Shown in pieces: positions 15,885 to 22,457 of a DNA stretch of 22,481 nt. The notes under the pieces were generated by a model, which saw only the letters and a program-made list of their open reading frames with translations, was not told the DNA's origin and made no database searches. Position 1 is the stretch's first letter. Each line of letters starts with the position of its first letter. Origin of the DNA: Baffinella frigidus (lineage: Eukaryota; Cryptophyceae; Cryptomonadales; Baffinellaceae); the NCBI GenBank assembly GCA_026770585.1, contig MU646534.1, forward strand, positions 306,877-329,357, written 5' to 3'. The translations under genes and the position numbers were made by a program.

Positions 15885-16200
15885 CTAATCCCAAAACCCT
15901 CAACCCTAAACATCAGAACCGAAAATCTCAGCGGTGGAGCGCCGTGCTGTCAGCGCGCAACGGTCTCACCCTCCACCCACAACCCTAGACCCTAAACACT
16001 GCACCCACAACCCGCAACCCTACACCCTACACCCTACACCCTGAACCCCACACCCTACACCCTACACCCTACACCCTACACCCTACACCCTACACCCTAC
16101 ACCCTACACCCTACACCCTACACCCGACACCCGACACCCTACACCCTAAATGCTAACCATCACCCCAAACCCCGAACCCTCAGCCCTAAACCCTAAACTG
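15885..16200 (+). repeat. Telomere-like array (CCCTACA)n
   Basis: About 17 ccctaca units at 16018-16146, with ccctaaa and cccgaca variants on the sides. Intronic. Confidence 0.9.
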
Positions 16201-16440
16201 GCAAGCGCTCCCCTCCGAGAGTGTTGTGCATCCAGGAGCTTTGATTTCAGGGTGGTTTTTTCATTGCACGGTGCAGAGATTTTGCATGGTGCGGAAACCC
16301 ACCGCTTTGATTTCAGGGTGCGGAAACCCAAGGCTGACCTCACGAAGCCTAAGCCCTGAACCCCAAACTGGCTTGCGCTCCCATCTCAGAGTGTTGTGCA
16401 CCCAGGAATTTTGAATTCGATTTCAGGGTGCGGAAACCCA
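16195..16440 (+). repeat. 172-bp tandem intron duplication
   Basis: aaactggcaagcgctcccct..gagagtgttgtgcatccagga at 16195 recurs at 16367 (aaactggcttgcgctcccat..cagagtgttgtgcacccagga). gatttcagggtg with gtgcggaaaccca occurs at 16241/16288, 16305 and 16419. The final copy runs to the acceptor at 16463. Confidence 0.85.
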
Positions 16441-16463
16441 ATGATCACCTCTCTTTTCTGCAG

Positions 16464-16506
16464 GGAGGAGACGCGACAGCGGGAACGGATCGAACGCGTG
16501 GATCAG
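16464..16506 (+). CDS. Exon: EETRQRERIERVDQ, coiled-coil start
   Basis: The acceptor is ttttctgcag and the donor gatcag/gtccct. The charged heptad-like frame EETRQRERIERVDQ ends in phase 0, matching 16861. Entry needs phase 2 if the AG at 16463 is used, or phase 0 if gggag at 16467 is used (which fits 15460). The exact start is therefore open. Confidence 0.55.
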
Positions 16507-16514
16507 GTCCCTGC

Positions 16515-16605
16515 CTTGTAGGGTTTAGGGGTTCGGGTTTAGGGGTTAGGGTTTTTACGTGTAGGGCAAAGTTAAGGGTGTAGGTTTTGGGGTGTAGGGT
16601 ACACT
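16515..16605 (+). repeat. G-strand telomere-like repeats after a donor
   Basis: tgtagggtttaggggttcgg through ggtgtagggt; about ten gggt-type heptamers just downstream of the 16506 donor. Confidence 0.8.
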
Positions 16606-16639
16606 GATAACCTACATCCGTTTGCGACCACACGGCAGT

Positions 16640-17084
16640 TACTAGCAGATGACAGCTCAATCCTCTCTCCCCTGACCCCTCGACCCCCCCTCCCCAGGCA
16701 CACGAGTGTTCACCACCAGAAAGCTCAGTGTGCTCTCTCCCGACGCCACCACCCCCATCCGCAGGAGCACAAAGCCAAGAATGTAGCTACATTCTGCCTT
16801 ATCTAAGAGCAGATGACAGCGCAATCCACTCTCCCCCGACACCCCCACCCCCACCCGCAGGAACACAAAGCCAAGAACGTAGCACAGCAGGCGCGTCGCG
16901 CAGCGGAAGAAGCTCTTCGCAAGAAAGCCACCCTCCTTCGCCATCGCAAGGTCTCCAACCCCCCCCCCTCATTTCCTTTTCACCAGGTGTCCCTTTGTTT
17001 CCCACCAGGAGCCCAAATCGTCTTATTTTTTACATGGTATTGGCCTTCTTCGAGAAGAAGGCCACCATCCTTCGCCATCGCAAG
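16640..17084 (+). repeat. Echo copies flanking the 16861 exon
   Basis: agcagatgacagc.caatcc.ctctccc occurs at 16645 and 16809. The exon start after ccgcag occurs at 16765 (EHKAKNVA, then out of frame) and 16861. The exon end (agaagaaggccaccatcctt..cgcaag/gtctcc) recurs at 17050-17084. The exon is thus echoed on both sides. Confidence 0.85.
16861..16950 (+). CDS. Exon: coiled-coil (AQQARRAAEEALRKKATLL)
   Basis: The acceptor is ccacccgcag and the donor atcgcaag/gtctcc. Exactly 30 codons, phase 0 to 0: EHKAKNVAQQARRAAEEA, then LRKKATLLRHRK. The strong alternating charge and Ala/Leu spacing fit a long alpha helix or coiled coil. It joins in frame to ERVRDAH at 17486 or 17660. Confidence 0.75.
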
Positions 17085-17190
17085 GTCTCCAACCACCAGC
17101 CCCCCCCTTGTGTGTCACCAGGATCCTCATTCATCGTGTTTTTCATCAGGAGCCCCAATCCTCTTGTCATTCAAGTGGTGTCTACTCAGG

Positions 17191-17241
17191 GTTTTAGTTT
17201 TTTTATCGATGTTCACCTGTTTTTTTAGTTTTTTTATCGAT
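17191..17241 (+). repeat. Direct repeat ttagtttttttatcgatg
   Basis: Two copies at 17193 and 17226, separated by tcacctgttttt. Intronic. Confidence 0.8.
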
Positions 17242-17247
17242 GTGTAG

Positions 17248-17323
17248 GATATTCTTGCGTGGAACCTCCGAGCGCCCTGTTCCCTCCCCACGTCCTCAAC
17301 GTGCCTCCTTGCCCTGACTGCAG
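17248..17323 (-). repeat. Inverted copy of the 15421-15496 exon region
   Basis: Its reverse complement begins ctgcagtcagggcaaggagg and matches 15421-15496 at about 68 of 76 bases. Here the copied element lies opposite to the gene direction, with the donor lost, so it should not be spliced. Confidence 0.8.
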
Positions 17324-17335
17324 GCCCGCCTTGGA

Positions 17336-17655
17336 ACCCGAAACCCGAAACCCGAAACCCGAAACCCACACCTGGAACCCGAAACCTGAACCCCGAAACC
17401 TGAAACCTGAAACCCGAAACCCGAATCCTGAAACCTGAAACCCGACACCCGAAACGCGAAACCAGAAACCCGACACCCTTTCCAGGAACGGGTGCGAGAC
17501 GCACACGTGCGCGGCGCACGCGCCCTCGCTGAAGACGCCCGGAACCTTAAGCCATACACTTTAAGCCCCACACCGACCTCTGAACCAGGAACGTGTACGC
17601 GACGCACACATGTGGTCCCCCTTCGGAACCCGAAACCCGAAACCCGAAACCCTTT
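17336..17655 (+). repeat. CCCGAAA arrays and two echo copies of the 17660 exon
   Basis: aaacccgaaacccgaaaccc units fill 17338-17478 and 17628-17651. The exon start gaacgggtgcgagacgcaca occurs at 17486 (open, ERVRDAHVRGARALAEDAR), in diverged form at 17589, and at 17660. Each follows ccag. Confidence 0.85.
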
Positions 17656-17659
17656 CCAG

Positions 17660-17854
17660 GAACGGGTGCGAGACGCACATATGCGCGGCGCGCGCGCCCT
17701 TGCTGACGACGCGCGTTCTACAGCCACCCTCCGTGTCCTCGACCGCCCCCGCGCACCCCCCACACCTTCGGTCGGGACGGGGGAGGAGGGGAGTGGGGAG
17801 GGGAGGGCGCCGGGGGGGGGGCGTGTTGTGGCTGTGCGGGAGTTGGAGGAGAAG
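17660..17854 (+). CDS. Exon: charged helix plus Pro/Gly linker
   Basis: The acceptor is cctttccag and the donor gagaag/gtgcgc. It has 65 codons, phase 0 to 0: ERVRDAHMRGARALADDARS, a Pro-rich bridge (RPRAPPTPSVG), a Gly-rich stretch, and RVVAVRELEEK. The next exon continues in phase as IRQDRHVLQLAREAKA, extending the helix. Without the donor the frame ends at TGA 17893. The copy at 17486 is an alternative first half. Confidence 0.7.
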
Positions 17855-17894
17855 GTGCGCCCGAATCGGAGTACCAACATATACGAGTACATAT

Positions 17895-17938
17895 GAGTAA
17901 ATATATATATGTTATATATATGTTATATATATATAAAT

Positions 17939-17979
<41 letters not shown>

Positions 17980-17995
17980 CTATATATGTACACAA
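17895..17995 (+). repeat. TA microsatellite
   Basis: atatatatgt and (ta)n with a few interruptions, directly after the 17854 donor region. The open frames across it are artefacts of composition. Confidence 0.95.
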
Positions 17996-18235
17996 TCCTC
18001 AAGTGTGTGTAGGATGGCACGCACGTATGCATATGTAATGATTGTATGCGCTCACGCATCGGCAAGAGCCGGTATCATCGACCACGCTCTAACTAGCCCT
18101 GCCGATGCGCCACGCTCTCACGCGCAGACTACGAGCCTCGTACATGGTTGGAACCAGCCCGTTTTTCATTCGAGACATACTATGCTAAGATATACAGGCG
18201 CTACCCTCAACCCCCCCCCCTGCCCCTCCTGGCAG

Positions 18236-18418
18236 ATCCGGCAGGACAGACATGTGTTGCAACTCGCGCGGGAAGCGAAGGCCATGGATGCGCATCACTC
18301 TGCCGTGCGTCGTCGCGCCCGTGGAGGCCCTATGTTGCCTGACGAGGAGGAGGAGGATGATGCGGGGCGGAGCGTCGTACTGATCACGCGTGTGGTCAGC
18401 GCGCCTGACGTTGTCCCG
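18236..18418 (+). CDS. Exon: helix then acidic patch (LPDEEEEDDAG)
   Basis: The acceptor is ctcctggcag and the donor gtcccg/gtatgc. Exactly 61 codons: IRQDRHVLQLAREAKAMDAH, HSAVRRRARGGPMLPDEEEE, DDAGRSVVLITRVVSAPDVV and P. The helix continues from 17854, and the acidic patch is followed by a beta-like SVVLITRVV. No family recognised. Phase 0 exit agrees with 18601. Confidence 0.75.
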
Positions 18419-18436
18419 GTATGCCTCAAGTGCCCA

Positions 18437-18476
18437 GTAGGCTCATACGCCCTACCGTAGGGTCCTATGACCTGCC
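18437..18476 (-). repeat. Dispersed 40-bp element, copy 2 (inverted)
   Basis: gtaggctcatacgccctacc..cctgcc is the reverse complement of 1683-1722 with four differences. It sits 18 bases after the donor at 18418. Confidence 0.7.
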
Positions 18477-18600
18477 CAGGAAATGGCGTGGTTGTTTGAA
18501 GACCCCCTGACCACTCAAGGGATTCGTTTCGAGGTTTCTTGGAGTGACACATGTGGTGGTGGGGGTCCCAGGACGATGTGCCGTTTTGGTGTGTGTTTAG

Positions 18601-18744
18601 TGTGCTGACGCGACGCACGTGTTCACGGAAGTCGGGGCGGGGTTTCTGAAGCGTTTCACACCGGGTGTGACACACCGTGCGCACGTTTGGGCCGAACCTC
18701 GTCGAGGATCCTCTGGAACAGCTGCAGGCATCTGCATGTTCTGA
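18601..18744 (+). CDS. Exon: FTEVGAGFLKRFTPGV segment
   Basis: After gtgtgtttag the phase-0 frame reads CADATHVFTEVGAGFLKRFT, then PGVTHRAHVWAEPRRGSSG, and stops at TGA 18742. Inner donors (18665, 18677) would leave phase 1 and avoid the stop. The text from 18720 (gcaggcatctgcatgttctga) is repeated at 19256, so the last codons probably belong to the intron repeat. The 3' end is uncertain. Confidence 0.45.
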   Translation, partial: CADATHVFTEVGAGFLKRFTPGVTHRAHVWAEPRRGSSGTAAGICMF

Positions 18745-18854
18745 AAAGAGCGGGCGCAGGAGGGGTTGCCATCCGCATCCACTTCCACCCGAGGCTGGAA
18801 GCTGGAGTATTTTAGATGGGGGGTTGTTCAATGTAGTACCAGTCACGGGCAGGC

Positions 18855-18896
18855 TTGGTCACGTTACTGGGGGAATTCCCCCAGTAACGTGACCAA
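18855..18896. repeat. Perfect 42-bp palindrome without spacer
   Basis: ttggtcacgttactgggg, gaattc at the centre, and the exact complement. All 21 pairs match with no loop. It is followed about 30 bases later by a T12 run. Confidence 0.95.
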
Positions 18897-19084
18897 ACGT
18901 CCCTATTTGTATGAAAATTACTACACTCACCTTTTTTTTTTTTACTTGTAAAAGAATCCCAGTTTTAAAATGGTCAAATTTCTAGCCTTGAGTGGTAAGC
19001 AGCGACCGAGGGCCGGTTGGGTTTTAGGGCAATGGATATGATTCTAGTCCAAATCGTTTAGATGGACTGTATCCGCGAAGCCCC

Positions 19085-19330
19085 GGTGGCTGCGAAGTGG
19101 ACGACAACATTCACTTGCATATTGCAGAGCAGTTGCACGGATCGCTATGTTATGAAGAGAGCGGGCGCAGGAGGGGAGTGCTGCGGAGAAAGAGCGGCAG
19201 GGCAGATAAGCCGATCGGTCGGAGGCAACATTCACATGCAAGTTGCACACCATTTGAAGGCATCTGCATGTTCTGAAGAGAGTGAGCGCAGGAGGAGGAC
19301 GCGGCGGAGAAAGAGAGACTGGGCCAAGAA
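19085..19330 (+). repeat. Two-copy tandem repeat with basic reading frame
   Basis: caacattcacttgcat..gaagagagcgggcgcaggagg at 19107 recurs at 19229 (caacattcacatgcaa..gaagagagtgagcgcaggagg); a third end-piece is at 18720-18765. The frame is rich in Arg (SERRRRTRRRKR), but I cannot tell whether it is translated. Confidence 0.7.
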
Positions 19331-19429
19331 GCCGAGACGGTCGCAGAGGCCAAACGCCGATTCCGGAGGTGCATCCTTGAACACTACGAGTGGATTTTTG
19401 AAAATGCCCGAGTTTCCGTTACCTTGTCC
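19329..19429 (+). CDS. Candidate exon: AEAKRRFRRCILEHYEWIF
   Basis: After gggccaag the frame (two leading bases) reads AETVAEAKRRFRRCILEH, then YEWIFENARVSVTLS, with the donor ttgtcc/gtatga in phase 0. The same AEAKRRFRRC core is readable in three more copies (19533, 19683, 19886), one behind a better acceptor (gttgttcag, 19676). No family recognised; it might derive from the same source as the Rep-like segment downstream, but nothing proves this. Confidence 0.4.
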
Positions 19430-19928
19430 GTATGAAGTTCCCTATGTCCATACGGGTTGCCTACCGTAGGGTCCTAGATCTTATCGATCAGGGGATCCGG
19501 AGGTGCTGGCGTGAACCTCGCCAGGGCCAAGCTGCCGAGACGGTCGTAGAGGCCCAACGCCGATTCCGGAGGTGCAGCCTCAATCACCTGATTTATGATG
19601 TAGCGATCTGGCACCCTGAACCAAGGTGACGGGATCTGACGCCCCGAGGCAGCGCCCTCTGCGGCTTGTTGTTCAGAAGCCGAGTTGGTCGCAGAGGCCA
19701 AACGCCGTTTCCGGAGGTGCATCCTTGAACACCCACGCAGCGGGCTACGAAGGGATTTTTGGAAATGCCCGATTGTCCGTTACCTTGTCCGTAGGAACCC
19801 CCCTATGTCCATACGGGTTGCCTACGATAGGGTGCTAGGTCTTATTGCTAAGGGGTTCCGGAGGTGCTTGGCCAAGAAGTCGTGACGGTCTCAGAGGCCA
19901 AACGCCGATTCCGGAGGTGCATCCTTGA
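19335..19928 (+). repeat. Four-copy tandem repeat (150-200 bp units)
   Basis: The core cagaggccaaacgccgattc occurs at 19347 and 19891, in variant form at 19544 and 19695, each followed by cggaggtgca. gtccatacgggttgcctac with gatagggtgctaggtctta or its variant occurs at 19447 and 19807. The unit includes the CCTACCGTAGGG word of the dispersed element. Confidence 0.85.
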
Positions 19929-20140
19929 TCCTGGAAACCAATCTTGGAAGCAACCTGGAAACCAAAAAGTCGCCCGTGGATCGTCCGTCAGAGCGCGCGC
20001 TTTTTCAAAGAGTATGAGCACCACGTTCGAACCAAGAAGGCGCGTATGGACCGCACCATGCCCAAGGTATATATAAGGTACGGCGATTCAGGGACCGGCA
20101 AGACCCGGTGGCTGGATGAACAGTACGGCCACCTAGGAAT
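19929..20140 (+). pseudogene. Fragment resembling a CRESS-DNA virus Rep helicase N-part
   Basis: An open frame, read from after a TGA at 19926, carries a basic aromatic stretch followed by a hydrophobic strand and a Walker A loop GDSGTGKT (20082-20105), with RW directly after the Thr. That spacing (aromatic/basic linker, P-K-V-x-hydrophobic-x-Y, G-x-S/T-G-T-G-K-T/S, R-W) is characteristic of the superfamily 3 helicase start in Rep proteins of circular single-stranded DNA viruses. The upstream HUH endonuclease motifs and the downstream Walker B/C motifs are not seen, so this is a truncated endogenous copy, or a domesticated fragment. The frame continues open to TGA 20496 but without further similarity that I can recognise. 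A STAND-type NTPase is a less likely alternative. Confidence 0.5.
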
Positions 20141-20374
20141 GACTCTGCGAGCGAGCAGTGGCTCTTTGGGACCGCGCGGCATCGGACCGCATTTGATCCA
20201 GGCGTGTCACCAGTCAATGAAGATCTCTCTCTCTCTGGACGGAGCGAGTGGTTCGCTTAGTAGCCTGAAGCCATGGATTAACAAACTGCAAGTGACTCCT
20301 CGAGCGAGCATCAGTCAACAAAATTCTCTCTATGGGCGAAATCAACATCAACATCTCTCTCTGGTCGCGAGCAG

Positions 20375-20472
20375 GTGGCTACGATGGGAGCACGTGGCCT
20401 TGCTTGCCAAGCTATCCCTCTCGCTCACCGAGATCGCTCGCCGCCCCGGCCAGCCCCTCGCGACCCTCCTCG
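20375..20472 (+). CDS. Exon: LAKLSLSLTEIARRPGQPLATLL
   Basis: The acceptor is cgcgagcag and the donor ctcctcg/gtaaaa. One leading base, then WLRWEHVALLAKLSLSLTEI and ARRPGQPLATLL, phase 1 exit. It shares a continuous frame with the Rep-like ORF, so the two could also form one exon. Partial echoes of its end with donors are at 20771-20813 and 20857-20874. The exit phase fits 20995. Confidence 0.6.
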
Positions 20473-20646
20473 GTAAAAAGCTCGCTAGGTATGTCTGAGT
20501 AAAACTAGTCTCGCCATAAAAGCATTTTTAGTTGCTGTGTTGTACTTGAGTGTCTGCTCTAAATGTTTTTTTCGGTGAGCCAAGTTTTACTCAAGCAGGA
20601 CAAGAAGCTGCTCGCGTCATGCCCTATGTCTGTCTCAGTCTGATTG

Positions 20647-20880
20647 GGCTCACCAATTTGGCGAGCCCGGGCTCTTTTCCGCTCCAAAGGTGAAGGATGT
20701 GTACCGGTGACCCAGAATGTCAACTTGAGAATAGTCGGTCGACCTAAGTTGAGGCAGAGCTATACATCACCGCGATTGCATGCCGCCCGGGCCAGCCACT
20801 CGCGACCCTCCTCCGTAACTACCGAAAACCTCCACCCCGTATTTGGTTTAAAAGCTGCCCTCCTGACCCTCCTCGGTAAG
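20647..20880 (+). repeat. Palindromic motif and echo copies of the exon end
   Basis: gggctcaccaatttggcgag followed by ccc is a near-palindrome also found at 14461. The exon end cgccc.ggccagcc.ctcgcgaccctcctc recurs at 20785-20813 (donor gtaact), and a shorter form lies at 20857-20874 (donor gtaagg). Confidence 0.75.
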
Positions 20881-20994
20881 GCTGGAATTCCGGAACACCT
20901 ACGGTGTTGCTCACGATAGAACCCTACGATGTTTGTATTCGTAATAAACGCACGCTACTCTCTCTCTATAGAATAACGCGCATGGTTGACGCAG

Positions 20995-21045
20995 AGGGGA
21001 GGCCGTTGAGCGACCGCGCGGATCTGCGAAATGCTGCCGAAGCTG
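20995..21045 (+). CDS. Exon: GRPLSDRADLRNAAEA
   Basis: The acceptor is ggttgacgcag and the strong donor gctg/gtgaga. Two bases complete Glu, then GRPLSDRADLRNAAEA, phase 1 exit. A longer open version including MVDAEG starts upstream, but its only AG (tctatag) is out of phase with 20472. It joins in frame to 21217. Confidence 0.6.
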
Positions 21046-21216
21046 GTGAGAGACCCCTACCGCTATTTGCAGAAAAGTTGGCTCCAAAAACATGTAGGTG
21101 AAATTTTACTGTGCTGCTACACATTCATCAACTTTTCCAGTATTGCATTATTTATTTTTGCGGCCAACTTCTCTGCACAGCGCCCTAGTCTCGCTCTAAC
21201 GCTGGGTCCCCTGCAG

Positions 21217-21275
21217 CGGTGGAACACGCGACGCACGCGGCGTTGCTTCGCCGTGCCGCGATCAAGCTTTCCGCG
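21217..21275 (+). CDS. Exon: VEHATHAALLRRAAIKLSA helix
   Basis: The acceptor is tcccctgcag and the donor tccgcg/gtaatc. Two bases complete Ala, then VEHATHAALLRRAAIKLSA, phase 0 exit, fitting 22345. It is an amphipathic Ala/Leu helix with no family recognised. Confidence 0.65.
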
Positions 21276-21283
21276 GTAATCCC

Positions 21284-21380
21284 TTCCAACCATCAACCAT
21301 CAACTATCAACCATCAACCATCAACCCTCAACCCTCGACCCTCAATCCTCAACTCTCCACCCTCAACCCTCAACCCTCAG
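21284..21380 (+). repeat. (CCATCAA/CCCTCAA)n array
   Basis: Heptamers ccatcaa grade into ccctcaa and ccctcga. This is a further variant of the telomere-like family, 3' to the 21275 donor. Confidence 0.85.
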
Positions 21381-21716
21381 ACCGCGGGACCCCCCCCTCC
21401 CCCCCTCCAGCACCTTTCCCGCCTCCCCCACAACTGATACTCTCTCTGCCGCGATGCACCCTTGCGCACGTGGTTTCTCTGCCTCACACGCGCCCCAGTC
21501 AAATCCTCACTTCCAACCCCAACTGCGGGGGTGGGGGCAGTAACCGCAGGCGCGCGGGCAGTAACAGGGTTGACTTCCTCATCTACGCACAACCCCTTGA
21601 TGCTCACCACCCGATTCTATTGCATCCCCTGAGGTCAGCACTCCACTCTAGCCGCAGGAACCATCGTAGCACCGCCCGCTCATCCTAACCCCTCACCCTG
21701 ACCGCGGGAGCCGTGG
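21381..21716 (+). repeat. Intron with repeated gaccgcggga / gggggcagtaaccg words
   Basis: gaccgcgggacc at 21379 and gaccgcgggagc at 21700 are repeated. gggggcagtaaccgcagg at 21532 and cgggcagtaacaggg at 21557 echo the acceptor context ggggcag of the last exon. Short open frames are present, but none that I can defend as an exon. Confidence 0.5.
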
Positions 21717-21958
21717 CAGTAACCGTTGGCGGTAACTGTTGATGGTCATAACCTTGGGTGATAGGGCAGCGCAGGAAGACCCGGTGTGGATGCACGATAC
21801 CGTAGAGTTCTTCCTTTGACTCTCTGCCAGTCGGAGTACATCATGACTTGAGGAATACTTTGGACTTGCAGCAACCGTTGATGGTCCAGGGGGCAAGCGC
21901 GTAACCGTTGATGTAACCGTTGATGGTCACGGGGTAACCGTTGATGGTCACGGGGGCA
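21717..21958 (+). repeat. Minisatellite gtaaccgttgatggtcacggg
   Basis: About six copies or part-copies: 21719-21745 (two diverged), 21872, 21901, 21913, 21934. The last two are nearly exact and run into the acceptor-like cgggggcag. Confidence 0.8.
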
Positions 21959-21959
21959 G

Positions 21960-22275
21960 GCGCGGGCGTGTCTGAACCTGGACAGCTGTCCGCTTTCAGA
22001 GCGAGATGCGCTCGACGCATCTCGCAGAATTGACTTCATCTTATTGTCCGAGGCCATGCAATTTAAACCGTTCTCTATGCTATCTTGATGGTTGATTTTG
22101 CCAAAATTTGCAATGGTAGCATCGGCATAGCTTCAACATGAGACCAAAAAACACCCAAAGATAGAACAAACACGGTTTAAATTGCATTGCCTCGTCCATA
22201 AATCTATGCAAAACCCCTTGGTGCTCACCATGTGTGCATGCACCTGGGCAGGCGCGGGAATGCCTGGCCCTGGAC
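21960..22275 (+). repeat. Two echo copies of the last exon start
   Basis: gcgcgggcgtgtctgaacctgg (21960) and gcgcgggaatgcctggccct (22252) repeat the start of the exon at 22345, each behind a ggcag acceptor. Both lose the frame or homology within 30 bases. aaccccttgatgctcacca at 21591 and aaccccttggtgctcacca at 22212 show that upstream intron was co-duplicated. Confidence 0.8.
22049..22195. mobile_element. Foldback/MITE-like element (~150 bp)
   Basis: Left arm cgaggccatgcaatttaaac with cgt at 22049-22071, and its complement acggtttaaattgcattgcc with tcg at 22173-22194, differ at one position. Weaker pairing continues inward (ctatctt). The 100-base centre is AT-rich with no coding. Confidence 0.75.
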
Positions 22276-22305
22276 TCTCTCTGACTTTCTCTCTGACTCT
22301 ATGTC

Positions 22306-22336
<31 letters not shown>

Positions 22337-22337
22337 G
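22276..22337 (+). repeat. TC microsatellite as polypyrimidine tract
   Basis: tctctctgactttctctctg and (tc)n lead to the acceptor at 22344. A GA run follows the donor at the window end (22464-22480). Confidence 0.9.
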
Positions 22338-22344
22338 GGGGCAG

Positions 22345-22457
22345 GCGCGGGCGTGCCTGGCCCTGGACCGAGCTGAGCCTGCGGAGCTCGGCGACACCCC
22401 ACCCCCGCCTGATGTCGAAATCGCGGGGAGAGATCTGCTTCGCCGCCTGCAGTCCAG
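22345..22457 (+). CDS. Exon: AELGDTPPPPDVEIAGRDLL, last in window
   Basis: The acceptor is tgggggcag, behind a (tc)n tract, and the donor gtccag/gtaccg. Phase 0 entry reads ARACLALDRAEPAELGDT, then PPPPDVEIAGRDLLRRLQS, exit phase 2. The gene continues beyond the window. No family recognised. Confidence 0.65.

Noticed and set aside
17127-17892. Long minus-strand frame rich in GFRVSGF
   Set aside because: It reads the CCCGAAA array and the reverse of the 17660 exon and its copies; the + strand exons explain it better.
17909-18200. Tyr/Ile-rich frame on +
   Set aside because: TA microsatellite translation without splice or start support.
20082-20105. NB-ARC or STAND NTPase linked to the TIR domain
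   Set aside because: The loop GDSGTGKT followed by RW, and the preceding strand pattern, fit Rep helicases better; no kinase-2 or GLPL-type motif is seen.
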